Assembly: GCA_964247975.1 (NCBI GenBank)
Contig: CAXTWH010000005.1
Location: forward strand, 1 to 64,000
Reading direction: 5' to 3'
From: KBS-96 sp964247975
GTDB lineage: Bacteria; Acidobacteriota; Terriglobia; Bryobacterales; Bryobacteraceae
DNA length: 64,000 bases
Shown: positions 31,872-40,348 of the stretch, piece after piece
Numbering within the stretch: the stretch's first letter is position 1
How the letters are laid out: every line of letters starts with the position of its first letter
Translations under genes and position numbers: made by a program
The notes under the pieces: generated by a model
The model's input: the letters and a program-made list of their open reading frames with translations, nothing else
What the model was told of the DNA's origin: nothing
The model's database searches: none

Positions 31872-34508
31872 GTGCCTGTTTCACCAAAAACGCCCCCTAC
31901 CCTGAGCCCCGCTGCGAAGCCTGCGCCCAGTTTCCTGCGGACCCAGCTCCGGAAGCCAGTTGTTCAATCGGTTCTTGTTTTTCTGCTGGTCTGTGTCATC
32001 TCTTTATTTTGTGTTTTTGCTTATTATTACTTCAAATATCAGAAGATTGTAGATGAACGCATCAGTCGTCCCATCTTCAACCACGCCGCTCGGATCTATG
32101 CCGCGCCGGAAGTAATTCAAGTGGGCGACAAGTGGAGCGTTTCCGAAATTGCCAACAACCTGCGCCGCGCGGGATACACGGAATCGAACCGGCAGAACAA
32201 TGCCCAGATCGGCACCTACTCGCAAACCGGTTCCGCCATCGAGATCGAGCCAGGCCCGGAAAGCTACCATGCTCCGGAAAACGCCACGGTTCGCATCAAA
32301 AACGGGGTAGTGGATTCGATTGTTAACAACAAAAGTGAAACGCTTTCCGCCTACGAGCTTGAGCCGCAACTGATTACCGGCCTTTTTGACGCGAAAGAGC
32401 GATCCAAGCGCCGCTTGTTGAGCTACAACGAAATTCCCAAAACTGTCACTGACGCGATTGTTTCCGTGGAGGATCGCCGCTTCTTCGAACACAATGGAAT
32501 CAACTATGTTCGCCTGGTGGAAGGAATGCTCACGCCGCTGATGAGCCATCGTCGTATGCAGGGCGGCTCAACACTAACCATGCAGATGGCGCGCGGCATC
32601 TTTCTTTCGAACGAACGCAGCGTCCAGCGCAAACTGGCGGAAATGATGATTGCGCTGCAATTGGAACATCGCTTCACGAAACCACAGATTCTGGAAATTT
32701 ATGTCAATCAGGTCGACATGGGGCAGCACGGCTCGTTTAACATTCGCGGCTTCGGCGAAGCGGCACAAGCTTACTTCGGCAAGGACATACGAAGCCTCAG
32801 CCTGTCGGAAGCAGCGCTTTTAGCCGGGCTGGTGAATGGTCCCAGTTATTTTTCTCCTTACCGCCATCCTGATCGCGCTGTGGAACGCCGCAACCTTGTT
32901 CTGCGGGCGATGTTCGATAATCGTACCATCTCGCGGGCGCAACTGGACGAAGGGAAAGCAACGCCTTTAAAGCTGGCGGCGGTGAACTTGGAAGCGAATG
33001 CAGGGCCGTATTATATCGACCTGGTGCGCGACCAATTATTATCGCAGTACAAGGAAACCGCGCTGAACAACGATGGCATGAGAGTCTACACTTCGTTTGA
33101 TCCGCAACTGCAGCAAACAGCTTCGGAAGCAATTACGGTAGGCATGAAACAAGTGGATGACTTGGTTCGCCGCCAGCGCACGCGCCGTATCAAAACCGGC
33201 AAAGGCAAAGCAGCCAAGATAGAAACACAGATACTGAACGGCCCGATGCCGCAAGTAGCTTTGATTGCGCTTGACCCGCACACCGGCAGCGTGCTCGCGC
33301 TTTCCGGGGGGCGAAACTACAGCTTGAGTCAACTGAACCATGCTATAGCTAAACGCCCGACCGGATCAATTTTCAAGCCGTTTGTTTATGCCGCTGCGCT
33401 GAACACCGGACTCAGCGGCGATCCAACCAAAGCTTACACCGAAGCCACAATGCTTGATGCCACCGAAGGAACGTTTAATTTCGGCGGGAAAGAGTACACG
33501 CCGCATAACTTCGACCCGAAAGACAGCGTGGGTGAAGTAACGGCGCGCTTTGCGCTGATGCATTCCATCAACACCGCCACGATTCGCTTAGCAGAGATGG
33601 TCGGCTACGACAAAGTGGTGCAGCTTGCGCAAGCCGCAGGCATCAAGAGTGTTCAAGCGACTCCGGCAATGGCCATCGGCGCGTATGACGCTACGCCGCT
33701 CGACATGGCGACCGCTTACACTGTTTTTTCCAACAATGGCGTTTCTCTTTCGCGGCAGTTTATTAATTCGGTTCGGGATGCGAACGGCGATGTGATGGAT
33801 GATTTCGCGCCTGAGAAAACCTCGCTGCTCGATCCGCGCGTGACTTTCCTCATCACTGATATGCTGCAAGCGGTGATCAACAACGGAACCGCCGCCGCCG
33901 TCCGCTCCAAATTCAATGCTCCTGCTGCGGGTAAAACAGGCAGCTCGCATGATGCCTGGTTTGCCGGGTATACATCCAATCTGCTTTGCGTAGTCTGGGT
34001 GGGCAACGACGATTACAGCGACATCAAAATTGAGGGTGCGAAAGCAGCCGCCCCGATCTGGGCCGAATTCATGGCGCGCGCGCAAAAACTGCCTCGCTAC
34101 CGCAACATGCAGCCGTTTACTCCGCCGTCCGGCGTCACTCAAGTGCGCCTTGATAAAGCCACTAATCTGCCGGCGACGGCCAATTGCCCGGACGATTACG
34201 ATGCTTACTTCATCGACGGAACCGCGCCGGCCGGCACCTGCGATCACCCGAACGGCGATACGCGGAATATCTTCCAGAAAATGTTTGGCTTGGGCGACAA
34301 ACCGGCTCCTGTTTTACAGCCTCTGCCGTTGACTCCGCCGGTTGGAGCGCCGCCCATCACGCAATCTGCTCCTGCGCCGTCAACCCCACCAACGCCAGCG
34401 CAAACACAGCCACAGCAAAACCAGAAAAAAGGGTTCTGGGGAAAATTGTTCGGCGGCCGCGACAAGCAAAAGAAGCCAAGCTCTAAGGATCCGGCATTTA
34501 GCAACTGA
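31872..34508 (+). CDS. Bifunctional class A penicillin-binding protein (PBP1B-like)
   Basis: Makes and cross-links peptidoglycan at the inner-membrane periplasmic face. Order: one transmembrane anchor (VLVFLLVCVISLFCVFAYYY, about residues 36-55), a UB2H-like regulatory region (ARIYAAPEVIQVGDKWSVSE), the glycosyltransferase domain with EDRRFFEHNGINY, GGSTLTMQMAR and QVDMGQHGSFNIRGFGEAA, and the transpeptidase domain with the SIFK active site (serine about 499), SINT as the SxN motif and KTGSS as the KTG motif. The tail is Pro/Gln/Lys rich. 878 residues. GTG start at 31872, with AGGAG upstream. All catalytic motifs are intact. Confidence 0.95.
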   Translation: MPVSPKTPPTLSPAAKPAPSFLRTQLRKPVVQSVLVFLLVCVISLFCVFAYYYFKYQKIVDERISRPIFNHAARIYAAPEVIQVGDKWSVSEIANNLRRAGYTESNRQNNAQIGTYSQTGSAIEIEPGPESYHAPENATVRIKNGVVDSIVNNKSETLSAYELEPQLITGLFDAKERSKRRLLSYNEIPKTVTDAIVSVEDRRFFEHNGINYVRLVEGMLTPLMSHRRMQGGSTLTMQMARGIFLSNERSVQRKLAEMMIALQLEHRFTKPQILEIYVNQVDMGQHGSFNIRGFGEAAQAYFGKDIRSLSLSEAALLAGLVNGPSYFSPYRHPDRAVERRNLVLRAMFDNRTISRAQLDEGKATPLKLAAVNLEANAGPYYIDLVRDQLLSQYKETALNNDGMRVYTSFDPQLQQTASEAITVGMKQVDDLVRRQRTRRIKTGKGKAAKIETQILNGPMPQVALIALDPHTGSVLALSGGRNYSLSQLNHAIAKRPTGSIFKPFVYAAALNTGLSGDPTKAYTEATMLDATEGTFNFGGKEYTPHNFDPKDSVGEVTARFALMHSINTATIRLAEMVGYDKVVQLAQAAGIKSVQATPAMAIGAYDATPLDMATAYTVFSNNGVSLSRQFINSVRDANGDVMDDFAPEKTSLLDPRVTFLITDMLQAVINNGTAAAVRSKFNAPAAGKTGSSHDAWFAGYTSNLLCVVWVGNDDYSDIKIEGAKAAAPIWAEFMARAQKLPRYRNMQPFTPPSGVTQVRLDKATNLPATANCPDDYDAYFIDGTAPAGTCDHPNGDTRNIFQKMFGLGDKPAPVLQPLPLTPPVGAPPITQSAPAPSTPPTPAQTQPQQNQKKGFWGKLFGGRDKQKKPSSKDPAFSN

Positions 34509-34570
34509 TGTATTAGCTATCCTGTAAGCATCAATCAGGCACGGCTGAAGTCGTGGCATTGCCGCTAACC

Positions 34571-35149
34571 ATGAACAGCGCAGCGAAAGCCCCTCCCATC
34601 ACGGTTGAACAATTTCTGGCCTTTGCAGCCCCGCGCGGCTACCGCGACGAATTAATCAACGGAGAAATTGTTTTGTCGCCGGACCCGAAAATTACTTATC
34701 AGGAAATGGCTTACCGGATTCATAGGATGCTGGACCGTTTGCTCGCCGGCAGCGGGTTTGTAGCGAGGCAGCGTACCAACATAAAATTACTGGGAACTCA
34801 CTCCATGCCTTCGCCCGATGTGTTTGTTATGGACGAGGGAAGCTGGTATGGCGCGGCAGGACAGGGGTATCTAGATAAGGCCCCACTGCTCGTAATTGAA
34901 GTGATGTCGCGTTCAAATACTCAGCGCCACATTACAGATAAGAAGGATTTGTTTCTTGCGCATGGCTCACGCGTTGTTTGGATCTTTCACCCGAAAACGC
35001 AGTCCGTAAAGGTATGGCTGCCGGAAAGCGCGTTCGAGCACGGCCCAATCGAGGAGCAATCTTCGGAAGCACTTCGGCTACCGGCTCCGCTCTCGTCGCT
35101 CTCCCTACCTTTGGCCCCATGCTTTCATTTCCGCTTGCCTTTAGAGTAA
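34571..35149 (+). CDS. Uma2-family (DUF820) endonuclease-like protein
   Basis: Restriction-endonuclease-fold family abundant in cyanobacteria and Acidobacteriota, of unproven function. Seen: ITVEQFLAFAAPRGYRDELI with a glutamate-led ELINGEIVLSPDP, the PSPDVFV core strand holding the predicted catalytic Asp, VIEVMSRSN with the second acidic residue, and KKDLFLAHGSRVVWIF with the lysine-type position. About 192 residues from the ATG at 34571; a GTG at 34553 is also open. No toxin-antitoxin partner is visible next to it. Confidence 0.78.
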   Translation: MNSAAKAPPITVEQFLAFAAPRGYRDELINGEIVLSPDPKITYQEMAYRIHRMLDRLLAGSGFVARQRTNIKLLGTHSMPSPDVFVMDEGSWYGAAGQGYLDKAPLLVIEVMSRSNTQRHITDKKDLFLAHGSRVVWIFHPKTQSVKVWLPESAFEHGPIEEQSSEALRLPAPLSSLSLPLAPCFHFRLPLE

Positions 35150-35194
35150 ATGATTTGTTCGCTTAGGCGACTGTTCCGAAGGAAAATGAAGTTC

Positions 35195-35779
35195 ATGCCG
35201 AAGATTCTGCTGATTGCGCCGGTTTTCATTTTGCTTGCTGCCACTGTTGTTTTTTCCGGTTCGGCCAACGTGCAGTCCCCAGTCGCGGATGGACCGCAGT
35301 TTACCGCTGATAACCGGATGCTGCGCCCGGATAATTATCGAGAATGGGTATGGCTCAGTTCCGGTTTTGGCATGTCATACACGCCAAACGCGCAAGCGGC
35401 TGCAAATCCTCCCTTCGACAACGTTTTTGTGAATCCTACGGCTTACCGCACTTTTCGCGCTACCGGCAAATGGCCGGACCAGACCGTGCTGGTTCTCGAA
35501 ATCCGGCATTCCGCTAGCCGGGGCTCCATCAATCAGAGCGGTCACTATCAAGGAAGTCTGGATGCCATGGAAGTGCATGTTAAAGATCAACAACATCTTT
35601 CCGGTTGGGCCTTTGTCGGCTTCGGTGCCGACGCCCAATCCGCTCGACCGATTCCCGCATCAGCCAGTTGTTATTCCTGCCATCAACAGCATGGCGCTGT
35701 GGATACCACCTTTGTTCAGTTCTATCCCACGCTTCTCGAAGTGGCGCAGCGGAAAAACACTCTGCAAAAGCAGTTTTAA
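35195..35779 (+). CDS. Cytochrome P460-like secreted haem protein
   Basis: Member of the cytochrome P460 fold. Seen: a signal peptide (MPKILLIAPVFILLAATVVFS), RPDNYREWVWLSSGFGMSY, VLEIRHSAS and the haem-binding CYSCHQQHG near the C-terminus (a single CxxCH), followed by VQFYPTLLEVA, the typical end of this family. The start at 35195 follows AGGA; an ATG at 35186 is also possible. About 194 residues. P460 proteins oxidise hydroxylamine or nitric oxide or act in c'-like NO binding; whether the lysine cross-link is present here cannot be judged. Periplasmic. Confidence 0.82.
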   Translation: MPKILLIAPVFILLAATVVFSGSANVQSPVADGPQFTADNRMLRPDNYREWVWLSSGFGMSYTPNAQAAANPPFDNVFVNPTAYRTFRATGKWPDQTVLVLEIRHSASRGSINQSGHYQGSLDAMEVHVKDQQHLSGWAFVGFGADAQSARPIPASASCYSCHQQHGAVDTTFVQFYPTLLEVAQRKNTLQKQF

Positions 35780-36505
35780 TTAATGCGTATTAATTACATT
35801 AGGACCAAACTGGAACGCTGGCCCAATCGAAAAACGAACCGTATTCCGGCCATCTTTCAACAAATCATTAAACAGATGGTCATGAACGAAATCGGCCTGG
35901 ATGCGAATTCCGGCGTGCTGGAATAAATTTAAATCGAACCCGCCGCCGAAGCCATAAAACGGCGTCCAATCCTGTTTTTTGCCGGAAGGCGCAAGCTGAG
36001 CAATAACGGATGCGGCAATCGGGTCGGTAGCATGAGGCGTAGCCACTTCGTGTATTGCGCCGAACGATGGCCGAATATACAAAGTTGCCTGCCGCCAGCG
36101 CCGGTAGCCGAACTGCGGTCCGGCGGCAAAATTCTGCGTGGTGGAATCGAGCGGCACGCTTAACGCATAGTTTGGCGGAATCAGCCCTGCGGCCGCCAGT
36201 TGCCGGAAGGTCGCTCCTAATTGCTGTTGCAGCGAGGTGGTCAGCAGGTTCGGAGTGAGCGAAGTGTGACCAGTTGCCACGCTGTAATCAAAACCGAGCG
36301 AGTACCAGGATCTGGGTCGGACTCCCGCCTGCATGTGAAAACCCCGTTCCGCCAGATTGATATGCGGACTGTCCAGGTACATATACCCTGCGTAGGCGTC
36401 ATAACGGCCCACATAAGTTTGCTGACACAGCATGGGTAGAACAAATAAAGATGGAAGAAAGAACCGCAGCCGATTGCAAAGGATCACGGAAATGAAGTTT
36501 ACCAT
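35780..36505 (-). CDS. Outer-membrane beta-barrel-like secreted protein
   Basis: 241 residues with an N-terminal hydrophobic signal (FFLPSLFVLPMLCQQ) and alternating aromatic/hydrophobic beta strands typical of small opacity-type porins: YDAYAGYMYLDSP, YSLGFDYSVATG, RQATLYIRPSFGAIH, FYGFGGGFDLNLFQHAGIRI, RFSIGPAFQFG. It probably sits in the outer membrane. It has no recognised enzyme motif. It is convergent with the P460 gene (the two stops abut at 35779/35780) and divergent from rhaM. Assignment is based on composition and strand pattern. Confidence 0.65.
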   Translation of the reverse strand: MVNFISVILCNRLRFFLPSLFVLPMLCQQTYVGRYDAYAGYMYLDSPHINLAERGFHMQAGVRPRSWYSLGFDYSVATGHTSLTPNLLTTSLQQQLGATFRQLAAAGLIPPNYALSVPLDSTTQNFAAGPQFGYRRWRQATLYIRPSFGAIHEVATPHATDPIAASVIAQLAPSGKKQDWTPFYGFGGGFDLNLFQHAGIRIQADFVHDHLFNDLLKDGRNTVRFSIGPAFQFGPNVINTH

Positions 36506-36555
36506 TCGGTTGCAAACGGTTTACAGTTCAAACACATGGGATAGTCTGGTTTCCT

Positions 36556-36888
36556 ATGCAGCGCATCTGTTTTGTTCTCCAGGTCCGGCCTGAACGTCTG
36601 CGTGAGTACAAGGAACGCCATGCTGCCGTTTGGCCGGAAATGCAGCAGGCTCTGCACCAAACAGGTTGGTGCAATTATTCTCTTTTTTTGCGGGAAGACG
36701 GGCTGCTGATCGGCTATCTGGAAACGGAAAATTTTGAACTGGCCAGAAATGAAATGGCAAAACTGGAAGTAAACAAACAATGGCAGCGTGAAATGGATCC
36801 TTTCTTCGTCAACGCGCCGGGAATCAAGCCCGACGCCGCTATGAAACCGCTCGAAGAAGTATTCCATCTTGAACCAGAACAGGAATAA
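36556..36888 (+). CDS. rhaM: L-rhamnose mutarotase (RhaM-like)
   Basis: Interconverts anomers of L-rhamnose in the cytosol, a step of rhamnose use. Seen: RICFVLQVRPERLREYKERH, AAVWPEMQQALHQTGWCNYS, LREDGLLIGYLETENF and the C-terminal MKPLEEVFHLE, which are typical of RhaM/RhaU. 110 residues matches the family. A lone gene here, without rhaA, rhaB or rhaD in the window. Its stop is 25 nt from the convergent aquaporin stop. Confidence 0.85.
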   Translation: MQRICFVLQVRPERLREYKERHAAVWPEMQQALHQTGWCNYSLFLREDGLLIGYLETENFELARNEMAKLEVNKQWQREMDPFFVNAPGIKPDAAMKPLEEVFHLEPEQE

Positions 36889-36913
36889 GCTCCGGTTCCC
36901 TGCCTAGGCTGGT

Positions 36914-37651
36914 TTATGCTGCTGCCGTTTTACGGGCGGGAGTTGGCACCGGCTCTTCTAAGGGCGCCATTGCTGAATGGGCGATGCCCGCTAAAGCAGC
37001 GGCCACGAGCGGCCCTACCCAAAAGAGCCACAACTGTTGCAAAGCCCACCCCCCCACAAACAAAGCCGGCCCCGTGCTGCGGGCAGGATTCACCGACGTA
37101 TTTGTTACCGGGATACTGACCAAGTGAATCACCGTTAAAGTAAGTCCAATCGCCAGCGGCCCCATGTTTTTCGGCGCGTTCTTTTCAGTAACCGCCAAAA
37201 TAATGAACACAAACAGAAACGTGAAAATGAATTCGCTCGTAAAACAAGCTGCCAAAGAATAAGCTCCGGGAGAATGCGCGCCGTACCCGTTAGCGGCAAA
37301 CCCGGAACTCAGAGAAAACTCGGGTTTTCCGGCGGCAATCAGATAAAGAACGCCGGAAGCGCAGCAGGCGCCGATGACTTGGCTTGCAATGTAAGGCAGC
37401 AGATCGGAAGCGGACATACGTTTAGCTACCACAAAGCCGACCGATACAGCAGGATTAATGTGACAGCCGGAAAGCTGTCCAATTGCGTAAGCCATTGTTA
37501 GCAAGGAAAGTCCAAACGCAAAGGCAACCCCTACAAATCCGATTCCTGTGTTTGGAAACTGAGCGGCCAGCACGGCGCTTCCACAGCCACCCAGGACCAG
37601 CCAAAATGTTCCAATAAACTCTGCCAAATACTTCTTTGTTGAAAGCAACAT
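36914..37651 (-). CDS. aqpZ: Aquaporin Z (MIP family water channel)
   Basis: Water-selective inner-membrane channel. Six membrane spans plus the two NPA loops: HINPAVSVG in the first half and SVNPARSTGPALF in the second, the latter carrying the conserved arginine of the selectivity filter. KKYLAEFIGTFWLVLGGCGSAVLA begins helix 1 as in AqpZ. 245 residues. It is transcribed away from the 386-nt gap preceding the DUF2382 cluster. A role in osmotic stress fits its proximity to that cluster, though they are divergent. Confidence 0.92.
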   Translation of the reverse strand: MLLSTKKYLAEFIGTFWLVLGGCGSAVLAAQFPNTGIGFVGVAFAFGLSLLTMAYAIGQLSGCHINPAVSVGFVVAKRMSASDLLPYIASQVIGACCASGVLYLIAAGKPEFSLSSGFAANGYGAHSPGAYSLAACFTSEFIFTFLFVFIILAVTEKNAPKNMGPLAIGLTLTVIHLVSIPVTNTSVNPARSTGPALFVGGWALQQLWLFWVGPLVAAALAGIAHSAMAPLEEPVPTPARKTAAA

Positions 37652-38037
37652 ATTTCACTTTTCCTCGTTAAGACAGGTAATATCAAAATCTTTGCGGAAA
37701 ACTCAGAAGGCTTGTTCGCATTCTAAATCAATCGGCGCGATAAGAAACCTAAGATTACTACGTCGTGGATTAGGTTACTGGATTGAACACACAGAATTTC
37801 GAGGCATATTAGTTCCGTAAAGGAAGTAGAATAACTACTGGTTTTGTATGTAGCGAGTAACGCTTTTCGCGCAGCTTTCTCTATGTAGTGTGGCTGCGAT
37901 TTGAACATGTCGCGACTTATAAATGTTTGTTCATCCATCCACAAGTAAGTTTTAACTTACTTGTTCCCAGTGAACCGATCAGGTTTGCATCACAGAAAAC
38001 AGTGAACTTTCTTAGACTGTTACAGAAAGGAAATGGA
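37652..38037. other. Gene-free interval between aqpZ and the DUF2382 cluster
   Basis: 386 nt, A/T-richer than its surroundings by eye, separating divergent genes. It holds the start regions of both and a 24-nt palindrome at 37941-37964 (separate entry). A minus-strand frame of 73 codons (37723-37944) has no recognisable content and is not called. A TATAAA at about 37919 could be a -10 box but I see no good -35 partner. Otherwise nothing supportable. Confidence 0.5.
37941..37964. promoter_or_regulatory. 24-nt palindrome upstream of the DUF2382 cluster (possible operator)
   Basis: Perfect inverted repeat, acaagtaagtt and aacttacttgt, separated by tt. It sits 74 nt before the ATG of the first DUF2382 gene. 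The arms and short spacing suit a dimeric regulator binding site; lack of a GC-rich stem and T-tail argue against a terminator. Which protein binds is unknown. Confidence 0.5.
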
Positions 38038-38529
38038 ATGGCAGAATTGGCTGATGAGATAACACCTTCTTTGGACCCGAACGCCAGACAAAGCGAAATT
38101 CTTTCTGCTCATGAAAATCAGGTTCAGGAAGTTATTGTGCCTGTCATTCAAGAGCAGATAGAAGTTAGTAAAATTCTTCGCACTACCGGAACGGTACGCA
38201 TCTGGAAAACGGTTCAGGATCGCCAGGAGGTAGTGCAGCAAAGCCTAGCTTCTGAGAAGGTTGATGTGGAGCGCGTTCCCAAAGATGAAATTGTTGACGC
38301 ACCTCCTCCGGTGCGAACGGAAGGGGATGTGATGGTAATCCCGGTGCTTGAAGAAGTAGTGGTAGTTACTAAACAACTGCGTTTAGTGGAGGAACTGCGA
38401 ATCACCAAGCATAAAACCATATCAGATCATCGTGAAGAAGTTACGGTCCGAGCGGAAGAACTGCATGTTGAGCGCATTGCCGCTGAACCTTCAACATCAA
38501 CAGCGGCCGCAGCAACCAATAAATTTTAA
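38038..38529 (+). CDS. DUF2382 (YsnF/AvaK) protein, two-repeat form
   Basis: 163 residues with two copies of the DUF2382 pattern: VPVIQEQIEVSKILRTTGTV with SEKVDVERVPKDEIVDAPPP, then VIPVLEEVVVVTKQLRLVEE with RAEELHVERI. DUF2382 proteins (YsnF, AvaK) are associated with general stress responses in bacteria; the biochemical role is unknown. Start at 38038 (MAELADEIT) follows AAAGGAAA. First gene of a run of three DUF2382 proteins and an OmpA-domain protein, all on the plus strand. No signal peptide or membrane segment. Confidence 0.8.
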   Translation: MAELADEITPSLDPNARQSEILSAHENQVQEVIVPVIQEQIEVSKILRTTGTVRIWKTVQDRQEVVQQSLASEKVDVERVPKDEIVDAPPPVRTEGDVMVIPVLEEVVVVTKQLRLVEELRITKHKTISDHREEVTVRAEELHVERIAAEPSTSTAAAATNKF

Positions 38530-38550
38530 AAGTGAAAGGATATATTTAAC

Positions 38551-39402
38551 ATGGCAAAAACAGTAGTAGGACTGTTTCAAAGCAGTACCGAAGCGGAAAC
38601 AATCAAACAGGAATTAGTGCGGCAAGGCTTCAGTGCCGGGGATATTCGCGTCGTAGCTGGCAACCAAACTTCAACCAGCGCTGCCGCTCCCGGCACCGGC
38701 ACCACAACTGGAGATTCCAACGAGATTGGCGTTCTTTCCTCCATCAAGAGCTTCTTTGGTTCGTTCACTGATGCGGGCGAATCTGATCGTGATTATTACT
38801 CTCAAGGCGTGACCAGCGGCGGCGCAATGTTGATGGCCACCGTGCCGGATAATCAAGCCGATGCTCTCGCCGATAGACTGGAACGATATGGCGCACAGGA
38901 TGTGAATGAAGAAAATGCCGGCGCAGATGCATCCAGCACGGTTCGCCAACCAGTTGTTAACACGACGGCTGCCAGCACTGCCGCAACCACTGGTTCCGCT
39001 GCGATTCCGGTTGTGGAAGAAGAACTTCTGGTTGGTAAACGCCAAGTGCGCACAGGCGGCGTGCGCGTGTATTCACACCTGGTGGAAACCCCGGTTCAAG
39101 AAAATGTAGAACTCACCGAAGAACATGTTCGGGTTCAACGAAATCCCGTGAATCGTCCGATAGACCCTTCCAATTTTGAAGCTTTTAAAGAAGGCACGAT
39201 CGAGCTGACTGAAACTGCTGAGGAGCCGGTAATTTCTAAACAGGCCCGCGTAGTGGAAGAAGTCGTGGTCGGCAAGCAAACCACTGAGCATACCGAAACC
39301 ATTCGGGATTCAGTGCGGCACACCGAAGTGGAAGTGGAAAATTTAACGCCGGGTTCAACAGAGCAGAAAACCTCAACAAAACGGCAAAGTAGCGGTCAAT
39401 AA
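38551..39402 (+). CDS. Stress protein with YflT-like N-terminus and DUF2382 C-terminus
   Basis: 283 residues. The first ~110 residues (VVGLFQSSTEAETIKQELVR, GGAMLMATVPDNQADALADR) resemble the general-stress/YflT-type fold; a Thr/Ala linker follows; the last ~140 residues are a DUF2382 domain (VVEEELLVGKRQVRTGGVRV, VQRNPVNRPI, ARVVEEVVVGKQTTEHTETI). A very similar C-terminal half occurs in the next gene. The gene starts 21 nt behind the first DUF2382 gene and is followed by a strong terminator, so these two form one unit. Cytosolic, function unknown; stress link is by family. Confidence 0.82.
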   Translation: MAKTVVGLFQSSTEAETIKQELVRQGFSAGDIRVVAGNQTSTSAAAPGTGTTTGDSNEIGVLSSIKSFFGSFTDAGESDRDYYSQGVTSGGAMLMATVPDNQADALADRLERYGAQDVNEENAGADASSTVRQPVVNTTAASTAATTGSAAIPVVEEELLVGKRQVRTGGVRVYSHLVETPVQENVELTEEHVRVQRNPVNRPIDPSNFEAFKEGTIELTETAEEPVISKQARVVEEVVVGKQTTEHTETIRDSVRHTEVEVENLTPGSTEQKTSTKRQSSGQ

Positions 39403-39457
39403 CAGCAGTTAGTAATTTTAGGTGCCATTAACCAAATTGGTTTCCTCGCGCAAAAGG

Positions 39458-39510
39458 AAAGCCGCTCGGAGAGTTATGAGTATGAGCTTCCGAGCGGCTT
39501 TCTTAAAGCA
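39458..39510 (+). terminator. Intrinsic terminator after the second DUF2382 gene
   Basis: A 13-bp perfect stem: aaagccgctcgga at 39458-39470 pairs with tccgagcggcttt at 39489-39501, with an 18-nt loop and a T-containing tail (tttctta). It lies 56 nt after the stop at 39402 and ends transcription before the third DUF2382 gene. Confidence 0.8.
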
Positions 39511-39549
39511 GAATGTTTTCAGAATTCAGAATAGGATTTTCAAATTTAT

Positions 39550-40323
39550 ATGCCAAGTACAACAGATACGGTCACAGTTCTGTGTTTATTTCATGACCGC
39601 GAACACGCTCAAGCAGCGTTAAGCGATTTACAGAAGTCTGAAGTGCCAGCCAATTCGATATCCGTAATTGGAAGCGGCGGCAATTCAACGAATTCTGCTA
39701 ATTCATCGGCTGCTTTACAGCAGCTTGGGCTGCCGTCCCGCGATCTTCAAGTTTTAACCGACGGTGTACAAGCTGGCGGTACCATTATTGTGGTTTCCGG
39801 GCAGGAAACTATCACGGGTAAGGCCGAGTCCATTTTCGGCAAACACCGGGCAAGTCAGATTGATGAAAAAGTTGTTTCGGACCAGCCAGTACAACCGACG
39901 GTGAGTGCTGCTGCCGCAGTGTCCGCCAACGATGCTGTTATTCCAGTGGTGGAAGAAGAGCTTCTAGTAGGTAAACGCCAAGTGAAACGCGGCGGAGTTC
40001 GGGTGTATAGCCGGATGGTGGAAACCCCGGTGGAAGAATCCATCACTCTTCAAGAGGAACATGCCACCCTGGAGCGCCATCCGGTGAACCGGCCCATTAC
40101 GGGAGCCGATGTGGATGCAATGAACATTCGTTCGATTGAAGTCACCGAAAGTGAAGAAGTTCCGGTAGTGGAAAAGTCCTCGCGGGTAGTGGAAGAAGTG
40201 CTGGTCGGCAAAGAAACCACTCATCATACAGAACAGATCAGCGATACGGTTCGCAAAACGCAGGTTGAAATTGAAGAAATCGAAGCTGGAGCGGTGAAAC
40301 AGCCTCAGCCAGCAAAGAAATAG
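39550..40323 (+). CDS. DUF2382 (YsnF/AvaK) stress protein, third member
   Basis: 257 residues. The N-terminal part (TVLCLFHDREHAQAALSDLQ) is a general-stress/YflT-like segment and the C-terminal part is the same DUF2382 cassette as in the previous gene (VVEEELLVGKRQVKRGGVRV, ATLERHPVNRPI, SSRVVEEVLVGKETTHHTEQ). The DNA of the two cassettes is visibly similar, so they arose by duplication. It lies after a terminator, so needs its own promoter in 39502-39549; none is obvious. The OmpA-domain gene follows 25 nt downstream. Confidence 0.82.
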   Translation: MPSTTDTVTVLCLFHDREHAQAALSDLQKSEVPANSISVIGSGGNSTNSANSSAALQQLGLPSRDLQVLTDGVQAGGTIIVVSGQETITGKAESIFGKHRASQIDEKVVSDQPVQPTVSAAAAVSANDAVIPVVEEELLVGKRQVKRGGVRVYSRMVETPVEESITLQEEHATLERHPVNRPITGADVDAMNIRSIEVTESEEVPVVEKSSRVVEEVLVGKETTHHTEQISDTVRKTQVEIEEIEAGAVKQPQPAKK

Positions 40324-40348
40324 AAAGATTGCATCACAAGGAATTGAT

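Noticed and set aside
33588..34247. Long minus-strand frame (219 codons) across the PBP gene
   Set aside because: Antisense of the transpeptidase domain, whose SxxK, SxN and KTG motifs are intact; shadow of the real gene.
36499..36867. Minus-strand 122-codon frame antisense to rhaM
   Set aside because: It is the antisense of a clear rhamnose mutarotase and shows no domain of its own.
37723..37944. Minus-strand 73-codon frame in the aqpZ/DUF2382 interval
   Set aside because: No recognisable protein pattern, no start context, and it lies in a divergent promoter region; treated as chance.
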